Shown: positions 1 to 9,331, numbered from the stretch's first letter. The stretch: DNA of 64,000 bases from Comamonas sp. B21-038 (GCF_022387135.1 NZ_CP092462.1:3906001-3970000), one strand, 5' to 3'. Notes: generated by a model not told the origin, from the letters alone. Translations and numbers: made by a program.

Positions 1-1290
1 GGCGAGGAAGTGCTGGCCTACCTGCCCCCGGCCTGGATCGGGCAGAACATCTTCAGCTACTCGCAATGGCTGGCCTGCGGCTATGTGGTGAACTGCCCCG
101 AGTCCAACGCCACCGTGCAGATCGACCTCAAGGAAGTCGGCCCCACCTACTACTTTGCACCACCGCGCGTGTTTGAAGGCATCCTCACCAGCGTGATGAT
201 CCGCATGGAGGACGCGGGCCTCATCAAGCGCAAGATGTTCCACCACTTCATGGCGGTGGCCAAGCGCGTGGGCCCGGCGCTGCGCGATGGCAAGCCGGTG
301 AGCCTGCTCGACAAGATCAGCTACAAGCTCGGCGACCTGATGGTGTTTGGCCCGCTGCGCAACAACATGGGCTTCAGCCGCGTGCGCGTGGCCTATACGG
401 CCGGTGAGGCGATCGGCCCCGATCTGTTCAGCTTCTTCCGCTCCATCGGCATCAACCTCAAGCAGCTCTACGGCTCGACCGAGACCGCCGTGTTCGTCTG
501 CATCCAGCCCGACAACCAGGTGTTTGCCGATACCGTGGGCAATCCGATTCGCGGCGTCGAGATCAAGATGGCCGAGAACGGCGAGATCCTGGTCAAATCG
601 CCCGGCCTCCTGAAGGAGTACTACAAAAACCCCAAGGCGACCGCCGAGGTGCTGAGCGAGGACGGCTGGTACCACACCAGCGATGCCGGCTTCATGGACA
701 AGAGCGGCCAGCTCAAGATCATCGACCGCGTCAAGGACGTGGGCCGCTTGAAGGGCGGCAGCAACGACGGCGCGATGTTTGCGCCCAAGTATGTCGAGAA
801 CAAGCTCAAGTTCTTCCCCTTCATCAAGGAGGCCGTGGCGCTGGGTGATGGGCGCGAGAAGGTCTGCGCGATGATCAACATCGACTTCGAGGCCGTCGGC
901 AACTGGGCCGAGCGCCAGAACCTGCCTTACGCCGGCTACACCGACCTGGCGCAAAAGCCGCAGGTCTACACCTTGATCCAGAACTGCGTCGAGAAGGTCA
1001 ATGCCGACCTGGCCACCGATGCGATGCTGGCCGGCAGCCAGGTGACGCGCTTCCTGATCCTGCACAAGGAGCTCGATGCCGATGACGGCGAGCTGACCCG
1101 GACCAACAAGGTGCGCCGAGGCTTCATCGCCGACAAGTACGGCGTGCTGGTCGATGCGCTCTACGCCGGGCGTAGCGAGCAGTTCATCGAGACCCAGGTG
1201 AAGTTCGAAGACGGCCGTACCGGCAGCGTCAGCGCCACCTTGAAGATCGCCGACGCCAAGACCTTTGCACCGCTGAAGTCGGTTGCCTGA
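1..1290 (+). CDS. AMP-forming long-chain acyl-CoA synthetase (5' partial)
   Basis: The frame is open to the left edge of the window, so this is the C-terminal part of a longer adenylate-forming ligase that activates a carboxylic acid as acyl-AMP and transfers it to CoA. Visible family motifs are YGSTET (adenine-binding region), GWYHTSDAG, the hinge RVKDVGRLKGG and a C-terminal TRTNKVRR segment. The insertions around the hinge resemble long-chain (FadD15-like) synthetases rather than short acetyl-CoA synthetases. It ends just before an ABC transporter ATPase gene and is probably cotranscribed with it, so the imported acid is a plausible substrate. The exact acid cannot be read from the sequence. 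Confidence 0.88.
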   Translation, partial: GEEVLAYLPPAWIGQNIFSYSQWLACGYVVNCPESNATVQIDLKEVGPTYYFAPPRVFEGILTSVMIRMEDAGLIKRKMFHHFMAVAKRVGPALRDGKPVSLLDKISYKLGDLMVFGPLRNNMGFSRVRVAYTAGEAIGPDLFSFFRSIGINLKQLYGSTETAVFVCIQPDNQVFADTVGNPIRGVEIKMAENGEILVKSPGLLKEYYKNPKATAEVLSEDGWYHTSDAGFMDKSGQLKIIDRVKDVGRLKGGSNDGAMFAPKYVENKLKFFPFIKEAVALGDGREKVCAMINIDFEAVGNWAERQNLPYAGYTDLAQKPQVYTLIQNCVEKVNADLATDAMLAGSQVTRFLILHKELDADDGELTRTNKVRRGFIADKYGVLVDALYAGRSEQFIETQVKFEDGRTGSVSATLKIADAKTFAPLKSVA

Positions 1291-1315
1291 GCGCCCAGCC
1301 AAGAGAAAGCCACCC

Positions 1316-2098
1316 ATGAGCAAAAAAATCGGTGACGTCATTCTGGACATCAAGAACATCAGCCTGCGCTTTGGCGGCGTCAAGGCGCTGACGGATATCT
1401 CCTTCAACGTCAGGGAGCATGAGATCCGCTCCATCATCGGCCCCAACGGCGCGGGCAAGAGCTCCATGCTCAACTGCATCAACGGCGTCTACACGCCCTC
1501 CGAAGGCGCGATCAGCTTTCGCGGCCAGACCTTTGCGCACATGAACAGCCGCCAGGTGGCGGAAATGGGTGTGGCCCGCACCTTCCAGAACCTGGCGCTG
1601 TTCAAGGGCATGAGCGTGATCGACAACATCATGACCGGCCGCAACCTGCAGATCAAAAGCAACCTGCTGATGCAGGCGCTGCGCCTGGGCCCGGCCCAGC
1701 GCGAGGAGATCCAGCAGCGCGAGTTTGTCGAGCACATCATCGACTTTCTGGAGATCCAGGCCTACCGCAAAACGCCCGTGGGCCAGCTGCCCTACGGCCT
1801 GCAAAAGCGGGTCGACCTGGGCCGCGCGCTGGCGATGGAGCCCAAGGTGCTGCTGCTCGATGAGCCGATGGCCGGCATGAACGTCGAGGAAAAGCAGGAC
1901 ATGTGCCGCTTCATCCTCGATGTGAACGACGAGTTCGGCACCACCATCGTGCTGATCGAGCACGACATGGGCGTGGTGATGGACATCTCCGACCGCGTGG
2001 TGGTGCTCGATTACGGCAAGAAGATCGGTGATGGCACGCCCGAAGAAGTCCGCAATAACGAAGATGTGATCCGCGCCTATCTGGGCGCGGGCCACTGA
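1316..2098 (+). CDS. livG: Branched-chain amino acid-type ABC transporter, ATP-binding protein LivG
   Basis: A 260-residue cytoplasmic ATPase that energises import through the LivH/LivM pore. Walker A is GPNGAGKS, Walker B is VLLLDEPMAGM, followed by the switch His in IEHDMG; the C-terminal YLGAGH is typical of LivG. ATG 1316 is preferred over an in-frame TTG at 1283 because it is preceded by AGAGAAAG and gives the standard N-terminus. It begins 25 bp after the ligase stop and precedes the permease gene by 22 bp, consistent with one operon. The transported compound is unproven; this family also carries aromatic and other organic acids. Confidence 0.92.
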   Translation: MSKKIGDVILDIKNISLRFGGVKALTDISFNVREHEIRSIIGPNGAGKSSMLNCINGVYTPSEGAISFRGQTFAHMNSRQVAEMGVARTFQNLALFKGMSVIDNIMTGRNLQIKSNLLMQALRLGPAQREEIQQREFVEHIIDFLEIQAYRKTPVGQLPYGLQKRVDLGRALAMEPKVLLLDEPMAGMNVEEKQDMCRFILDVNDEFGTTIVLIEHDMGVVMDISDRVVVLDYGKKIGDGTPEEVRNNEDVIRAYLGAGH

Positions 2099-2120
2099 GC
2101 ACAGACCCCAGGGGACCGCA

Positions 2121-3050
2121 ATGGCATTTTTTCTTGAAACTTTGTTTGGTGGCCTGATGGTGGGCATGCTCTACGCGCTCATCGCGCTGGGCTTTGTGCT
2201 GATCTTCAAGGCCTCGGGCGTCTTCAACTTCGCCATGGGCGCGATGGTGCTGTTTGCCGCGCTGGCGATGGCCCGCTTTTCGGAATGGATCCCGGAGTGG
2301 CTGGGCATGGAGCCCGGCGTGCTCAGCATTGCGCTGGCGCTGGTCGTTGCCATGGTCATCATGGTCGGCGTGGCCTGGGCGATCGAGCGCTTTGCACTGC
2401 GCTACCTCGTCAACCAGGAACCCATCGCGCTGCTGATGGCCACGCTGGGCATCGCCTACTTCCTCGACGGCCTGGGCCCGATGATTTTTGGCTCGGCCGT
2501 CTACAGCATCAATGTGGGCATGCCCAAGGATCCCATGTTCGTCATGGAAAGCCTGTTCCAGGGCGGCGTGCTGATCAGCCAGGAAGACCTGTATGCCGCC
2601 GGCATTGCCGCCGTGCTGGTGCTAGTGCTGAGCGTGTTCTTCCAAAAGACCAAGACCGGCCGCGCGCTGCGCGCCGTGGCGGACGACCACCAGGCCGCCC
2701 AGTCCATCGGCATTCCGCTCTCGCGCATCTGGGTCATTGTCTGGTCGGTGGCCGGCTGCGTGGCGCTGGTGGTCGGCATCATCTGGGGCTCCAAGCTGGG
2801 CGTGCAGTACTCGCTGTCGCTGGTCGCGCTGAAGGCCTTGCCCGTCGTGATTCTGGGCGGCCTCACCTCGGTGCCCGGCGCCATCGTCGGCGGTCTGATC
2901 ATCGGCGTCGGCGAGAAGCTCTCCGAGGTCTACCTGGGCCCCACGGTGGGCGGCGGTATCGAGACCTGGTTCGCCTACGGCCTGGCGCTGTGCTTCCTGC
3001 TGTTCCGTCCCCAAGGTTTGTTTGGTGACAAGATCATTGACCGCGTGTAA
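2121..3050 (+). CDS. livH: Branched-chain amino acid-type ABC transporter permease LivH
   Basis: An inner-membrane permease of 309 residues with about eight hydrophobic segments. It starts with the LivH-type N-terminus (FGGLMVGMLYALIALGF) and ends with a hydrophobic stretch followed by RPQGLFG, the characteristic tail of this family. It forms the translocation pore with the permease encoded 14 bp downstream. The ATG at 2121 follows a GGGGACC ribosome-binding stretch. It lies within the operon with the ATPase and receptor genes, which supports assignment as one half of the pore. Confidence 0.92.
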   Translation: MAFFLETLFGGLMVGMLYALIALGFVLIFKASGVFNFAMGAMVLFAALAMARFSEWIPEWLGMEPGVLSIALALVVAMVIMVGVAWAIERFALRYLVNQEPIALLMATLGIAYFLDGLGPMIFGSAVYSINVGMPKDPMFVMESLFQGGVLISQEDLYAAGIAAVLVLVLSVFFQKTKTGRALRAVADDHQAAQSIGIPLSRIWVIVWSVAGCVALVVGIIWGSKLGVQYSLSLVALKALPVVILGGLTSVPGAIVGGLIIGVGEKLSEVYLGPTVGGGIETWFAYGLALCFLLFRPQGLFGDKIIDRV

Positions 3051-3064
3051 ACGGAGACTGACCT

Positions 3065-4129
3065 ATGTTTTATCGTGAAAATGGCCAGTTCAAGACCAGC
3101 TACGCGGCCGATCAGCAGATCTTCCCGGTGCTGCAGGACAAGTGGGCCATGCTGGCCCTGCTGCTGGTGGCCTTTGTGCTGGTGCCCTTCGGTTTCAGCG
3201 ACTACACCTTCAAGGCGGTACTGATTCCGTTCCTGATCATGTCGCTGGGCGCCATCGGACTCAACATTCTGGTGGGCTACTGCGGCCAGATCTCGCTGGG
3301 CACTGGCGCCTTCATGGCCGCAGGCGCCTATGCCGCCTACAACTTCCATGTGCGTTTTGAAGGCATGCCGCTGATCCTGTCGCTGATCGGTGGCGGCCTC
3401 GTGTCGATGCTGATCGGCGTGCTGTTCGGCCTGCCCAGCCTGCGCATTCGGGGCCTGTACCTGGCCGTCGCGACGCTGGCAGCGCAGTTCTTCGTTGACT
3501 GGCTCACCAGCCGTGCCGCCTGGGTGACGAACTACTCCTCGTCCGGCTCGGTCAGCGCTGGCAAGCTCTCGGTGTTTGGCATGGCGATCGAAACCCCGGT
3601 GCAAAAGTACCTGTTCTGCCTGGTGATTCTCTGCGTGCTCGGCCTGATGGCCAAGAACCTGGTGCGCAGCGCCGTGGGCCGCGAATGGATGGCCATGCGC
3701 GACATGGACGTGGCCGCCAGCGTGATCGGCATCCGCCCGATGTACGCCAAGCTCTCGGCCTTTGCGGTCAGCAGCTTCATCGTCGGCATTGCCGGTGCGC
3801 TCTGGGGCTTCGTCCACCTGGGTGCCTGGGAGCCCGCCGCCTTCAGCCTGGACCGCTCCTTCCAGCTGCTGTTCATGATCATCATTGGTGGCCTGGGCTC
3901 CATCGTTGGCAGCATCTTTGGCGCCGCCTTCTTTGTGCTGCTGCCCATCTTCCTGACCCAGGTGCCGCACTGGCTGGGCCTGCCGATCTCGACCGCCACC
4001 GCCACCTACCTGGAGCACATGGTGTTTGGCGCGCTGATCGTGTTTTTCCTGATTGTCGAGCCCCATGGATTGGCCAAGCTGTGGGCCACGGCCCGCCAGA
4101 AGCTGCGTCTGTGGCCGTTCCCGCATTGA
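3065..4129 (+). CDS. livM: Branched-chain amino acid-type ABC transporter permease LivM
   Basis: The second pore subunit, 354 residues, with many membrane segments. The region LNILVGYCGQISLGTGAF matches the conserved GYxGQxSLGxxAF signature of LivM permeases, and RAVGREWMAMRDMDVAASVIG carries the cytoplasmic EAA-like loop that contacts the ATPase. The C-terminus contains VEPHGLAKLW, comparable to the EPxGLA end of the family. An unusually long N-terminal stretch of about 25 residues precedes the first membrane span. It sits between livH and the receptor gene. Confidence 0.92.
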   Translation: MFYRENGQFKTSYAADQQIFPVLQDKWAMLALLLVAFVLVPFGFSDYTFKAVLIPFLIMSLGAIGLNILVGYCGQISLGTGAFMAAGAYAAYNFHVRFEGMPLILSLIGGGLVSMLIGVLFGLPSLRIRGLYLAVATLAAQFFVDWLTSRAAWVTNYSSSGSVSAGKLSVFGMAIETPVQKYLFCLVILCVLGLMAKNLVRSAVGREWMAMRDMDVAASVIGIRPMYAKLSAFAVSSFIVGIAGALWGFVHLGAWEPAAFSLDRSFQLLFMIIIGGLGSIVGSIFGAAFFVLLPIFLTQVPHWLGLPISTATATYLEHMVFGALIVFFLIVEPHGLAKLWATARQKLRLWPFPH

Positions 4130-4206
4130 GTGTTTTTTACCGAGAGCAACGCAGAGTGTTCGCAAGTGGGGGTCACCAGCCCCAACAACCCTAAGGAGAT
4201 AGAACC

Positions 4207-5520
4207 ATGTCTTTCAAGAAAGCTGTGATCGCCGCTGCTACGGCAGCCCTGGGTCTGGGCGCAATGATGGCTGCCCCAGCCGCACAAGCCCAGGAGCAAT
4301 TCGTTCCGCTGCTGGTCTACCGCACCGGCCAGTTCGCGCCGCTGGGCATCCCATGGGGTGACGGCAAGCAGGACTACCTCAAGCTCGTCAATGCCAAGGG
4401 CGGCATCAACGGCGTGAAGATCAAGTTCGAAGAGTGCGAGACCGCCTACGACACCGCCAAGGGCGTGGAATGCTATGAGCGCCTCAAGGGCCGCGACGGC
4501 GGCGCTGCCGGCTTTGACACGCAATCGACCGGCATCACCTTTGCGGTGACCGACAAGGCCGCGGGCGACAAAATGCCCGTCATCACCCCCGGCTATGGCC
4601 TGTCGCAATCGGCCGATGGCAAGGTCTTCGAGTGGAACTTCCCGCTGCTGGGCAACTACTGGACCGCGGCCGATTCCATCGTGCAGGACATCCTGAAGAA
4701 GGAAAAAGGCAACCTCAAGGGCAAGAAGATCGCGCTGGTCTACCACGACTCGCCCTATGGCAAGGAGCCCATCCCACTGCTGCAAAAGCGCGCTGCCAAG
4801 GAAGGCTTTGACCTGATGCTGCTGCCTGTGACCGCCCCCGGCGTGGAGCAGAAGTCCACCTGGCTGCAGATCCGCCAGAACCGCCCTGACTATGTGCTGC
4901 TGTGGTCGGCCGGCGTGATGACCCCGACCGCCGTGCGCGAAGCCCAGGCCACCGGCTACCCCCGCGAGAAGATGTATGCCATCTGGTGGGGCGGCTCCGA
5001 CCATGACGTCAAGGATATCGGCGCTGGCGCCAAGGGCTACAACACGGTCACCATCCACAACACCGCCGAGCGCGACAAGGTGCATGACGACGTCAAGGCC
5101 TCGCTGTACGACAAGGGCCAGGGTACCGCGTCCGACCCCAAGGAACTGGGCCAGCTGGCGCACACCCGCGGCATGGTGATCGCGATGCTGCAGGTCGAAG
5201 CCATCCGCACCGCGCAAGAGAAGTACGGCAAGGGCAAGGTCATGACCTCCGAGCAGGTGCGCTGGGGCCTGGAGAACATGAACATGACCCAGGAGCGCCT
5301 CAACGAGCTGGGCTTTGGCAAGATCATCCGCCCCTTCAAGACCAGCTGTGACAACCACCTGGGTGCCGACTGGGCCCGCATCGCCACCTGGGACGGCAGC
5401 AAGTTCAACGTCACCTCGGACTGGTACCAATCGGACAAGAGCCTGATCGACCCGCTGGTCAAGGAGTACGCCGACAAGTACGCCAAGGAAAAGAACGTGA
5501 CGCCACGTTCCTGCAGCTAA
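4207..5520 (+). CDS. ABC transporter periplasmic receptor, branched-chain amino acid family
   Basis: A 437-residue periplasmic binding protein. Residues 1 to about 29 form a clear Sec signal peptide (basic start, Ala/Leu-rich core, cleavage after AQA). The mature protein has the type I periplasmic-binding fold (peripla_BP_6), including YHDSPYGKEPI and a long Glu/Lys-rich C-terminus. The start is strongly supported by AAGGAG eight bases before the ATG. It supplies ligand to LivHMGF. The neighbouring CoA ligases suggest an organic acid rather than an amino acid, but this is inference. Confidence 0.9.
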   Translation: MSFKKAVIAAATAALGLGAMMAAPAAQAQEQFVPLLVYRTGQFAPLGIPWGDGKQDYLKLVNAKGGINGVKIKFEECETAYDTAKGVECYERLKGRDGGAAGFDTQSTGITFAVTDKAAGDKMPVITPGYGLSQSADGKVFEWNFPLLGNYWTAADSIVQDILKKEKGNLKGKKIALVYHDSPYGKEPIPLLQKRAAKEGFDLMLLPVTAPGVEQKSTWLQIRQNRPDYVLLWSAGVMTPTAVREAQATGYPREKMYAIWWGGSDHDVKDIGAGAKGYNTVTIHNTAERDKVHDDVKASLYDKGQGTASDPKELGQLAHTRGMVIAMLQVEAIRTAQEKYGKGKVMTSEQVRWGLENMNMTQERLNELGFGKIIRPFKTSCDNHLGADWARIATWDGSKFNVTSDWYQSDKSLIDPLVKEYADKYAKEKNVTPRSCS

Positions 5521-5531
5521 GGCTGCATGGT

Positions 5532-5554
5532 CCCCGGGCCTCTGTGGCCCGGGG
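5532..5554 (+). promoter_or_regulatory. Intercistronic stem-loop after receptor gene
   Basis: A perfect 9-bp inverted repeat (CCCCGGGCC / GGCCCGGGG, 5-nt loop) lies 11 bp after the receptor stop codon. No T-run follows, so it is more likely an mRNA-stabilising or partially attenuating hairpin than a full terminator. Such structures often let the receptor be made in excess of the other transporter subunits; that role is inferred. Confidence 0.55.
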
Positions 5555-5650
5555 CCTCTCGTGGCAGGCCCCTGGCGCCCTTCCCTGCGGAAGGCGCCCG
5601 CTCCCCCGGGGCCGCCCACCCTCCATTTTGTTGAGAGATCAGGTGACGGC

Positions 5651-6490
5651 ATGACCGAATCCCCGCAAACAGCTTCCACCCCATCCGCAGCAGCGCCGCT
5701 TCTGGTCGTCAACGGCATCGAGGTGATCTACAACCATGTGATCCTGGTGCTCAAAGGCGTTTCGCTGTCGGTGCCGCGCGAATCGATCGTCGCCATTCTG
5801 GGCGGCAATGGCGCTGGCAAGACCACCACCTTGCGCGCCATCTCCAACCTGCTCAAGGGCGAGCGCGGCGAAGTCACCAAGGGCAGCATCGAGCTCGAAG
5901 GCGAGCGCATCGAGGCGCTGACCCCGTCGGACCTGGTCAAGCGCGGCGTCGTGCAGGTGATGGAAGGCCGGCACTGCTTTGCCCACCTGACCATCGAAGA
6001 AAACCTGCTGACCGGCAGCTACACCCGCACCAGCAAGGGCGAGATTGCCGCCAACCTGGACAAGGTCTACAACTATTTCCCCCGCCTCAAGACGCGCCGC
6101 ACCAGCCAGGCGGCCTACACCTCGGGCGGCGAGCAGCAGATGTGCGCCATTGGCCGCGCGCTGATGAGCAACCCGCGCCTGGTGCTGCTCGATGAGCCCT
6201 CGATGGGCCTGGCACCGCAGATCGTCGAAGAAGTCTTCAACATCGTGCAGGACCTGAACCAGAAGGAAAAGGTCACCTTCGTGCTGGCCGAGCAGAACAC
6301 CAACATGGCGCTGAAGTACGCCGACTACGGCTACATCATGGAAAGCGGCCGCATCATGATGGACGGCGCCGCCAAGGACCTCGCCAATAACGAGGACGTC
6401 AAGGAGTTCTACCTGGGCATGGGCGGCGGCGAGCGCAAGAGCTTCAAGGACGTCAAGAGCTACAAGCGCAGAAAACGCTGGCTGGCCTGA
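5651..6490 (+). CDS. livF: Branched-chain amino acid-type ABC transporter, ATP-binding protein LivF
   Basis: The second ATPase of the importer, 279 residues. It shows Walker A GGNGAGKTT, the Q-loop region VVQVMEGRHCF, signature TSGGEQQM, Walker B LVLLDEPSMGL and the C-terminal EFYLGMGG typical of LivF. ATG 5651 is chosen over an in-frame upstream start at 5561 because the upstream codons are low-complexity and overlap the hairpin region, while a GAGA/AGGTGA stretch precedes 5651. A basic tail (KSYKRRKRWLA) extends beyond the usual LivF end. It is separated from the receptor gene by 130 bp containing a hairpin. Confidence 0.92.
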   Translation: MTESPQTASTPSAAAPLLVVNGIEVIYNHVILVLKGVSLSVPRESIVAILGGNGAGKTTTLRAISNLLKGERGEVTKGSIELEGERIEALTPSDLVKRGVVQVMEGRHCFAHLTIEENLLTGSYTRTSKGEIAANLDKVYNYFPRLKTRRTSQAAYTSGGEQQMCAIGRALMSNPRLVLLDEPSMGLAPQIVEEVFNIVQDLNQKEKVTFVLAEQNTNMALKYADYGYIMESGRIMMDGAAKDLANNEDVKEFYLGMGGGERKSFKDVKSYKRRKRWLA

Positions 6491-6597
6491 AACCCGCCCC
6501 CAACGATCCGACTACCGCGCCGGCGGATGCCCCGATGCCGGCGTCTGCGGCAGATTCGCCCCCAAAAAATACCGATCACACGTCCCGGAGAAACCGC

Positions 6598-7857
6598 ATG
6601 AGCCAGCACTACGACGATCTGGAGTCCCGCGCCCCCGCCGCCCGCGAAGCCGATCTGATGGCCCGCCTGCCCGCCCAGATTCGGCACGCCCAGCAACACT
6701 CCCCCGCCTTTGCCAGCCTCCTGCAAGGCGTCGATGCCGCCCGCATCACCAGCCGCGCCGCGCTGGCGCAGTTGCCCGTCACCCGCAAGCATGAGCTGCT
6801 GGAGCGCCAGAAGGCCGAACGCGCCCAGCACCCGGGCCGCGCCATCTTTGGCGGCTTCAACACTGCGCCGTTTGGCCGCGCCATGCCGCGCATGTTTGCC
6901 AGCCCTGGCCCCATCTATGAACCCGAAGGCCAGCGCCCCGACTACTGGCGCATGGCCCGCGCCATCTATGCGGCGGGCTTTCGCGCCGGCGAGCTGGTGC
7001 ACAACAGCTTCAGCTACCACTTTGTGCCCGCCGGCTCGATGATGGAATCGGGCGCCCAGGCGCTGGGAGCCACCGTGTTCCCCGCCGGCACCGGCCAGAC
7101 CGAGCAGCAGGTGCAGGCCATGGCCGATCTGCACCCGCATGGCTACATCGGCACGCCGAGCTTTTTGAAGATCATCCTGGAGAAGGCCGAAGCCCAGGGC
7201 CAGCGCATTGCATCGCTGACCAAGGCGCTCGTCTCCGGCGAGGCCTGCCCGCCGTCGCTGCGCGACTGGTTCAGCGCCCGGGGTGTCGCCGCCTACCAGT
7301 GCTACGCCACCGCCGACCTGGGCCTGATCGCCTACGAGACCGAGGCCCGCGAAGGCCTGGTGCTGGACGAGAACGTGATTGTCGAGATCGTGCGCCCCGG
7401 CACCGGCGACCCGGTGGCCGAAGGCGAGGTCGGCGAGCTGGTCGTCACCACCCTCAACACCGACTACCCGCTGATCCGCTTTGGCACCGGCGACCTGTCC
7501 GCCATCCTCCCCGGCCAATGCCCCAGCGGCCGCACCAACACCCGCATCAAGGGCTGGATGGGCCGCGCCGACCAAACCACCAAGGTGCGCGGCATGTTTG
7601 TGCACCCCGGCCAGATTGCCGAGGTCGTCAAGCGCTTCCCCCAAGTGCAAAAGGCGCGCCTGGTCGTCAGCGGCGCCATGGCCCAAGACCAAATGAGCCT
7701 GCAGGTGGAAACCACCGAGCTGGGCGCCGGCCTGGCCGAACAGATCGCCGACGCCGTGCGCGAGGTCACCAAGCTGCGCGCCGATATCGCGCTGCTGCGC
7801 CCGGGCGAGCTGCCCAATGATGGCAAGGTGATTGAGGATGCGCGGAGTTATGATTGA
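6598..7857 (+). CDS. Phenylacetate-CoA ligase-like AMP-forming enzyme (PaaK family)
   Basis: A 419-residue adenylate-forming enzyme resembling PaaK. It has the short family architecture, with ARLPAQIRHAQQHSPAF near the start, TVFPAGTGQTEQQ and TPSFLKIILEKA in the middle, YATADLGLIAYE as the substrate/ATP region, and IRFGTGDLS followed by GRADQTTKVRGMFVHP, the C-terminal hinge. The N-terminal glycine-rich phosphate loop of canonical PaaK is not obvious, so an atypical acid or reaction is possible. ATG 6598 follows CGGAGAAA. It is the last gene of the operon with the LivFGHM-type importer and a second ligase upstream. Confidence 0.85.
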   Translation: MSQHYDDLESRAPAAREADLMARLPAQIRHAQQHSPAFASLLQGVDAARITSRAALAQLPVTRKHELLERQKAERAQHPGRAIFGGFNTAPFGRAMPRMFASPGPIYEPEGQRPDYWRMARAIYAAGFRAGELVHNSFSYHFVPAGSMMESGAQALGATVFPAGTGQTEQQVQAMADLHPHGYIGTPSFLKIILEKAEAQGQRIASLTKALVSGEACPPSLRDWFSARGVAAYQCYATADLGLIAYETEAREGLVLDENVIVEIVRPGTGDPVAEGEVGELVVTTLNTDYPLIRFGTGDLSAILPGQCPSGRTNTRIKGWMGRADQTTKVRGMFVHPGQIAEVVKRFPQVQKARLVVSGAMAQDQMSLQVETTELGAGLAEQIADAVREVTKLRADIALLRPGELPNDGKVIEDARSYD

Positions 7858-8459
7858 GTGGGCTGTCAGGCATTGGGTGGGCGGAGCAGAGGCCATTGGA
7901 GGTGACTGCCTCTCGCCCCATTCGATGCTTTGTTTGATTTATTCACCGCAATATATGCGGTGAATAGCACTTTTAATCGCCGCATGGACTGCCTGGGAGG
8001 CCGCTGCTGTGCTGATTCGCGCCTAGACATCACGCTACGCTAGGCATGCGCCAGACTCGCAACCCATGGCGCGACAATGCCCCAACCGATCAAAATGTCG
8101 TGTTCGTTGCAGCAGGGCAAATAGCGCGTTTCGTCATCGCACACCTAGAAATCCAGTGCCACTGCCAAATTGCTGCCGCACTCGGCAGGAACATGATGCA
8201 GCGCGCGGGGCCAACATACTGAGAAATGAGCTCTCAGCCATCGGCTCGAGGACACCCCCTCAGGCGCGGAACGGCTATCCCAAGGTGGGGGATGCTCCGC
8301 ATCAACACCAAGCCGCTCTCGCAATTGCGCAACGACGGTCGCCCGCTTGACCCAGCTCAAAGCCGCTATCTGGATGTCTGCGCTTCTGGCGGCCACAGAA
8401 ACAGAGTCGGTGTTCAAGCAGTTCTCAGTCGTGCAGTGCGCTCCAAACGCTGCTTGCGC
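7858..8459. other. Non-coding boundary region, left edge of accessory island
   Basis: About 600 bp without a recognisable gene separates the importer operon from the minus-strand island. It contains one perfect dyad at 7940-7966, listed separately. A 90-codon minus-strand frame (8145-8417) is open but shows no recognisable protein pattern and is not called. Base composition becomes more AT-rich here, in line with an insertion boundary. Confidence 0.5.
7940..7966. promoter_or_regulatory. Perfect 11-bp dyad, possible operator
   Basis: TATTCACCGCA and TGCGGTGAATA form a perfect inverted repeat around a 5-nt centre (ATATA). It lies 83 bp after the PaaK-like stop. A short TTTT follows a few bases later, so a weak terminator is possible, but symmetry and an AT-rich centre look more like a regulator binding site. 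No adjacent regulator gene identifies the binding protein. Confidence 0.4.
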
Positions 8460-8819
8460 CTATGCGTCTTCCCTACGATCTGCTTGCAACCTGCCATGCC
8501 GAAGCAGACGTGATGTGATACCACCACGAGTTCGCTCATGTGCCTTTGCCAGCGCTGACACATCCGATCCCGCATCAAAAGCTGAAAGCAGTTGCTCATC
8601 CTCTTCCGGCGACCAGGACTGCCCTGCCTTGCTCGCCCCCTCCATCTTGGGCCGCAACGGCTTTTCAGCTGTCTTTTCCAGCGCCATGACCGCCATATTC
8701 AGCGCCCGAATGACATCGGGGCTATGAATGGGGTTGTCCTCAGGCAGCAGATGCCCAGTTTTTGGGTCCAACCCTTGCGCCAACAACCCGAGCACATGTT
8801 TTGCATCAGCCAATGTCAT
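8460..8819 (-). CDS. Conserved hypothetical protein with Myb/HTH-like C-terminus
   Basis: A 119-residue protein in two parts. The N-terminal half (MTLADAKHVLGLLAQGLDP, then a GHLLPEDNPIHSPDVIRAL stretch) is shared by a small family of betaproteobacterial hypothetical proteins. The C-terminal half has a SWSPEEDEQLL helix followed by HERTRGGITSRL, the pattern of a Myb/SANT-like helix-turn-helix. ATG 8819 is chosen because a strong GAGGAGG site precedes it; the longer frame to 8909 has no such support. Nucleic-acid binding is plausible but unproven. Its position at the island edge does not show whether it belongs to the Rhs system. Confidence 0.75.
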   Translation of the reverse strand: MTLADAKHVLGLLAQGLDPKTGHLLPEDNPIHSPDVIRALNMAVMALEKTAEKPLRPKMEGASKAGQSWSPEEDEQLLSAFDAGSDVSALAKAHERTRGGITSRLLRHGRLQADRREDA

Positions 8820-8923
8820 TTTTCCTCCTCGCCGTCGGAGAGACCACACAGACGGCCAAACTCTATTTATGAAACTAACAAAATCGATGCCCAGAGCCGT
8901 ATGTGCCAATACCGTTTTGCCCG

Positions 8924-9241
8924 CTATCTCAAACGACCGGATTCAAGCAGATAGCCCACAAAGCCATCGTGCAGACTTTCACCTAAGTTATTGCCGTCCT
9001 CATCCACTAGATGCACGCGGCCCTTCTCAGCCAAGGCAGTTCCTCCATCGATGGAAGTCAAAATAAAGACAGCAAAACCTCTCAGACACTCTGCAAATAC
9101 CTTTTTGACATCGTCCCCATCGACTCCTGCTGCGGCAAGAGCTCGTTGCAGATTTTGGTAGGGCTCTTGCTCCTCCACCCATACCAAGTCAGTTTCAGGT
9201 TTCGTCAAGGCATCTCCCGCTGCCTTGACCCAAGATTCCAT
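8924..9241 (-). CDS. Hypothetical protein, candidate orphan immunity protein
   Basis: A 105-residue acidic cytoplasmic-type protein with no signal peptide and no membrane segment. It starts MESWVKAAGDALTKPETDL and ends with a helical GESLHDGFVGYLLESGRLR. I do not recognise the family. It lies on the same strand in a row of small genes downstream of an Rhs toxin, the usual place for immunity and orphan immunity genes, which is the only reason for that suggestion. A weak GAGGA lies about 15 bp before the ATG. Confidence 0.55.
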   Translation of the reverse strand: MESWVKAAGDALTKPETDLVWVEEQEPYQNLQRALAAAGVDGDDVKKVFAECLRGFAVFILTSIDGGTALAEKGRVHLVDEDGNNLGESLHDGFVGYLLESGRLR

Positions 9242-9331
9242 TGATACCGCTATGTCCTCAAAAAATCTGATTCGTGCATATTTCCATCAAACAAATGACA
9301 AGTGCCATGATTTTAAACATGAAGACTGAAG

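Noticed and set aside
24..1290. Treating the first ligase as complete from the GTG at position 10
   Set aside because: The frame is open to base 1 and the protein lacks the N-terminal third of the family, so it is a fragment cut by the window edge.
8145..8417. A 90-codon minus-strand frame as a gene
   Set aside because: No ribosome-binding site, no recognisable motif and compositional features of non-coding DNA at the island edge.
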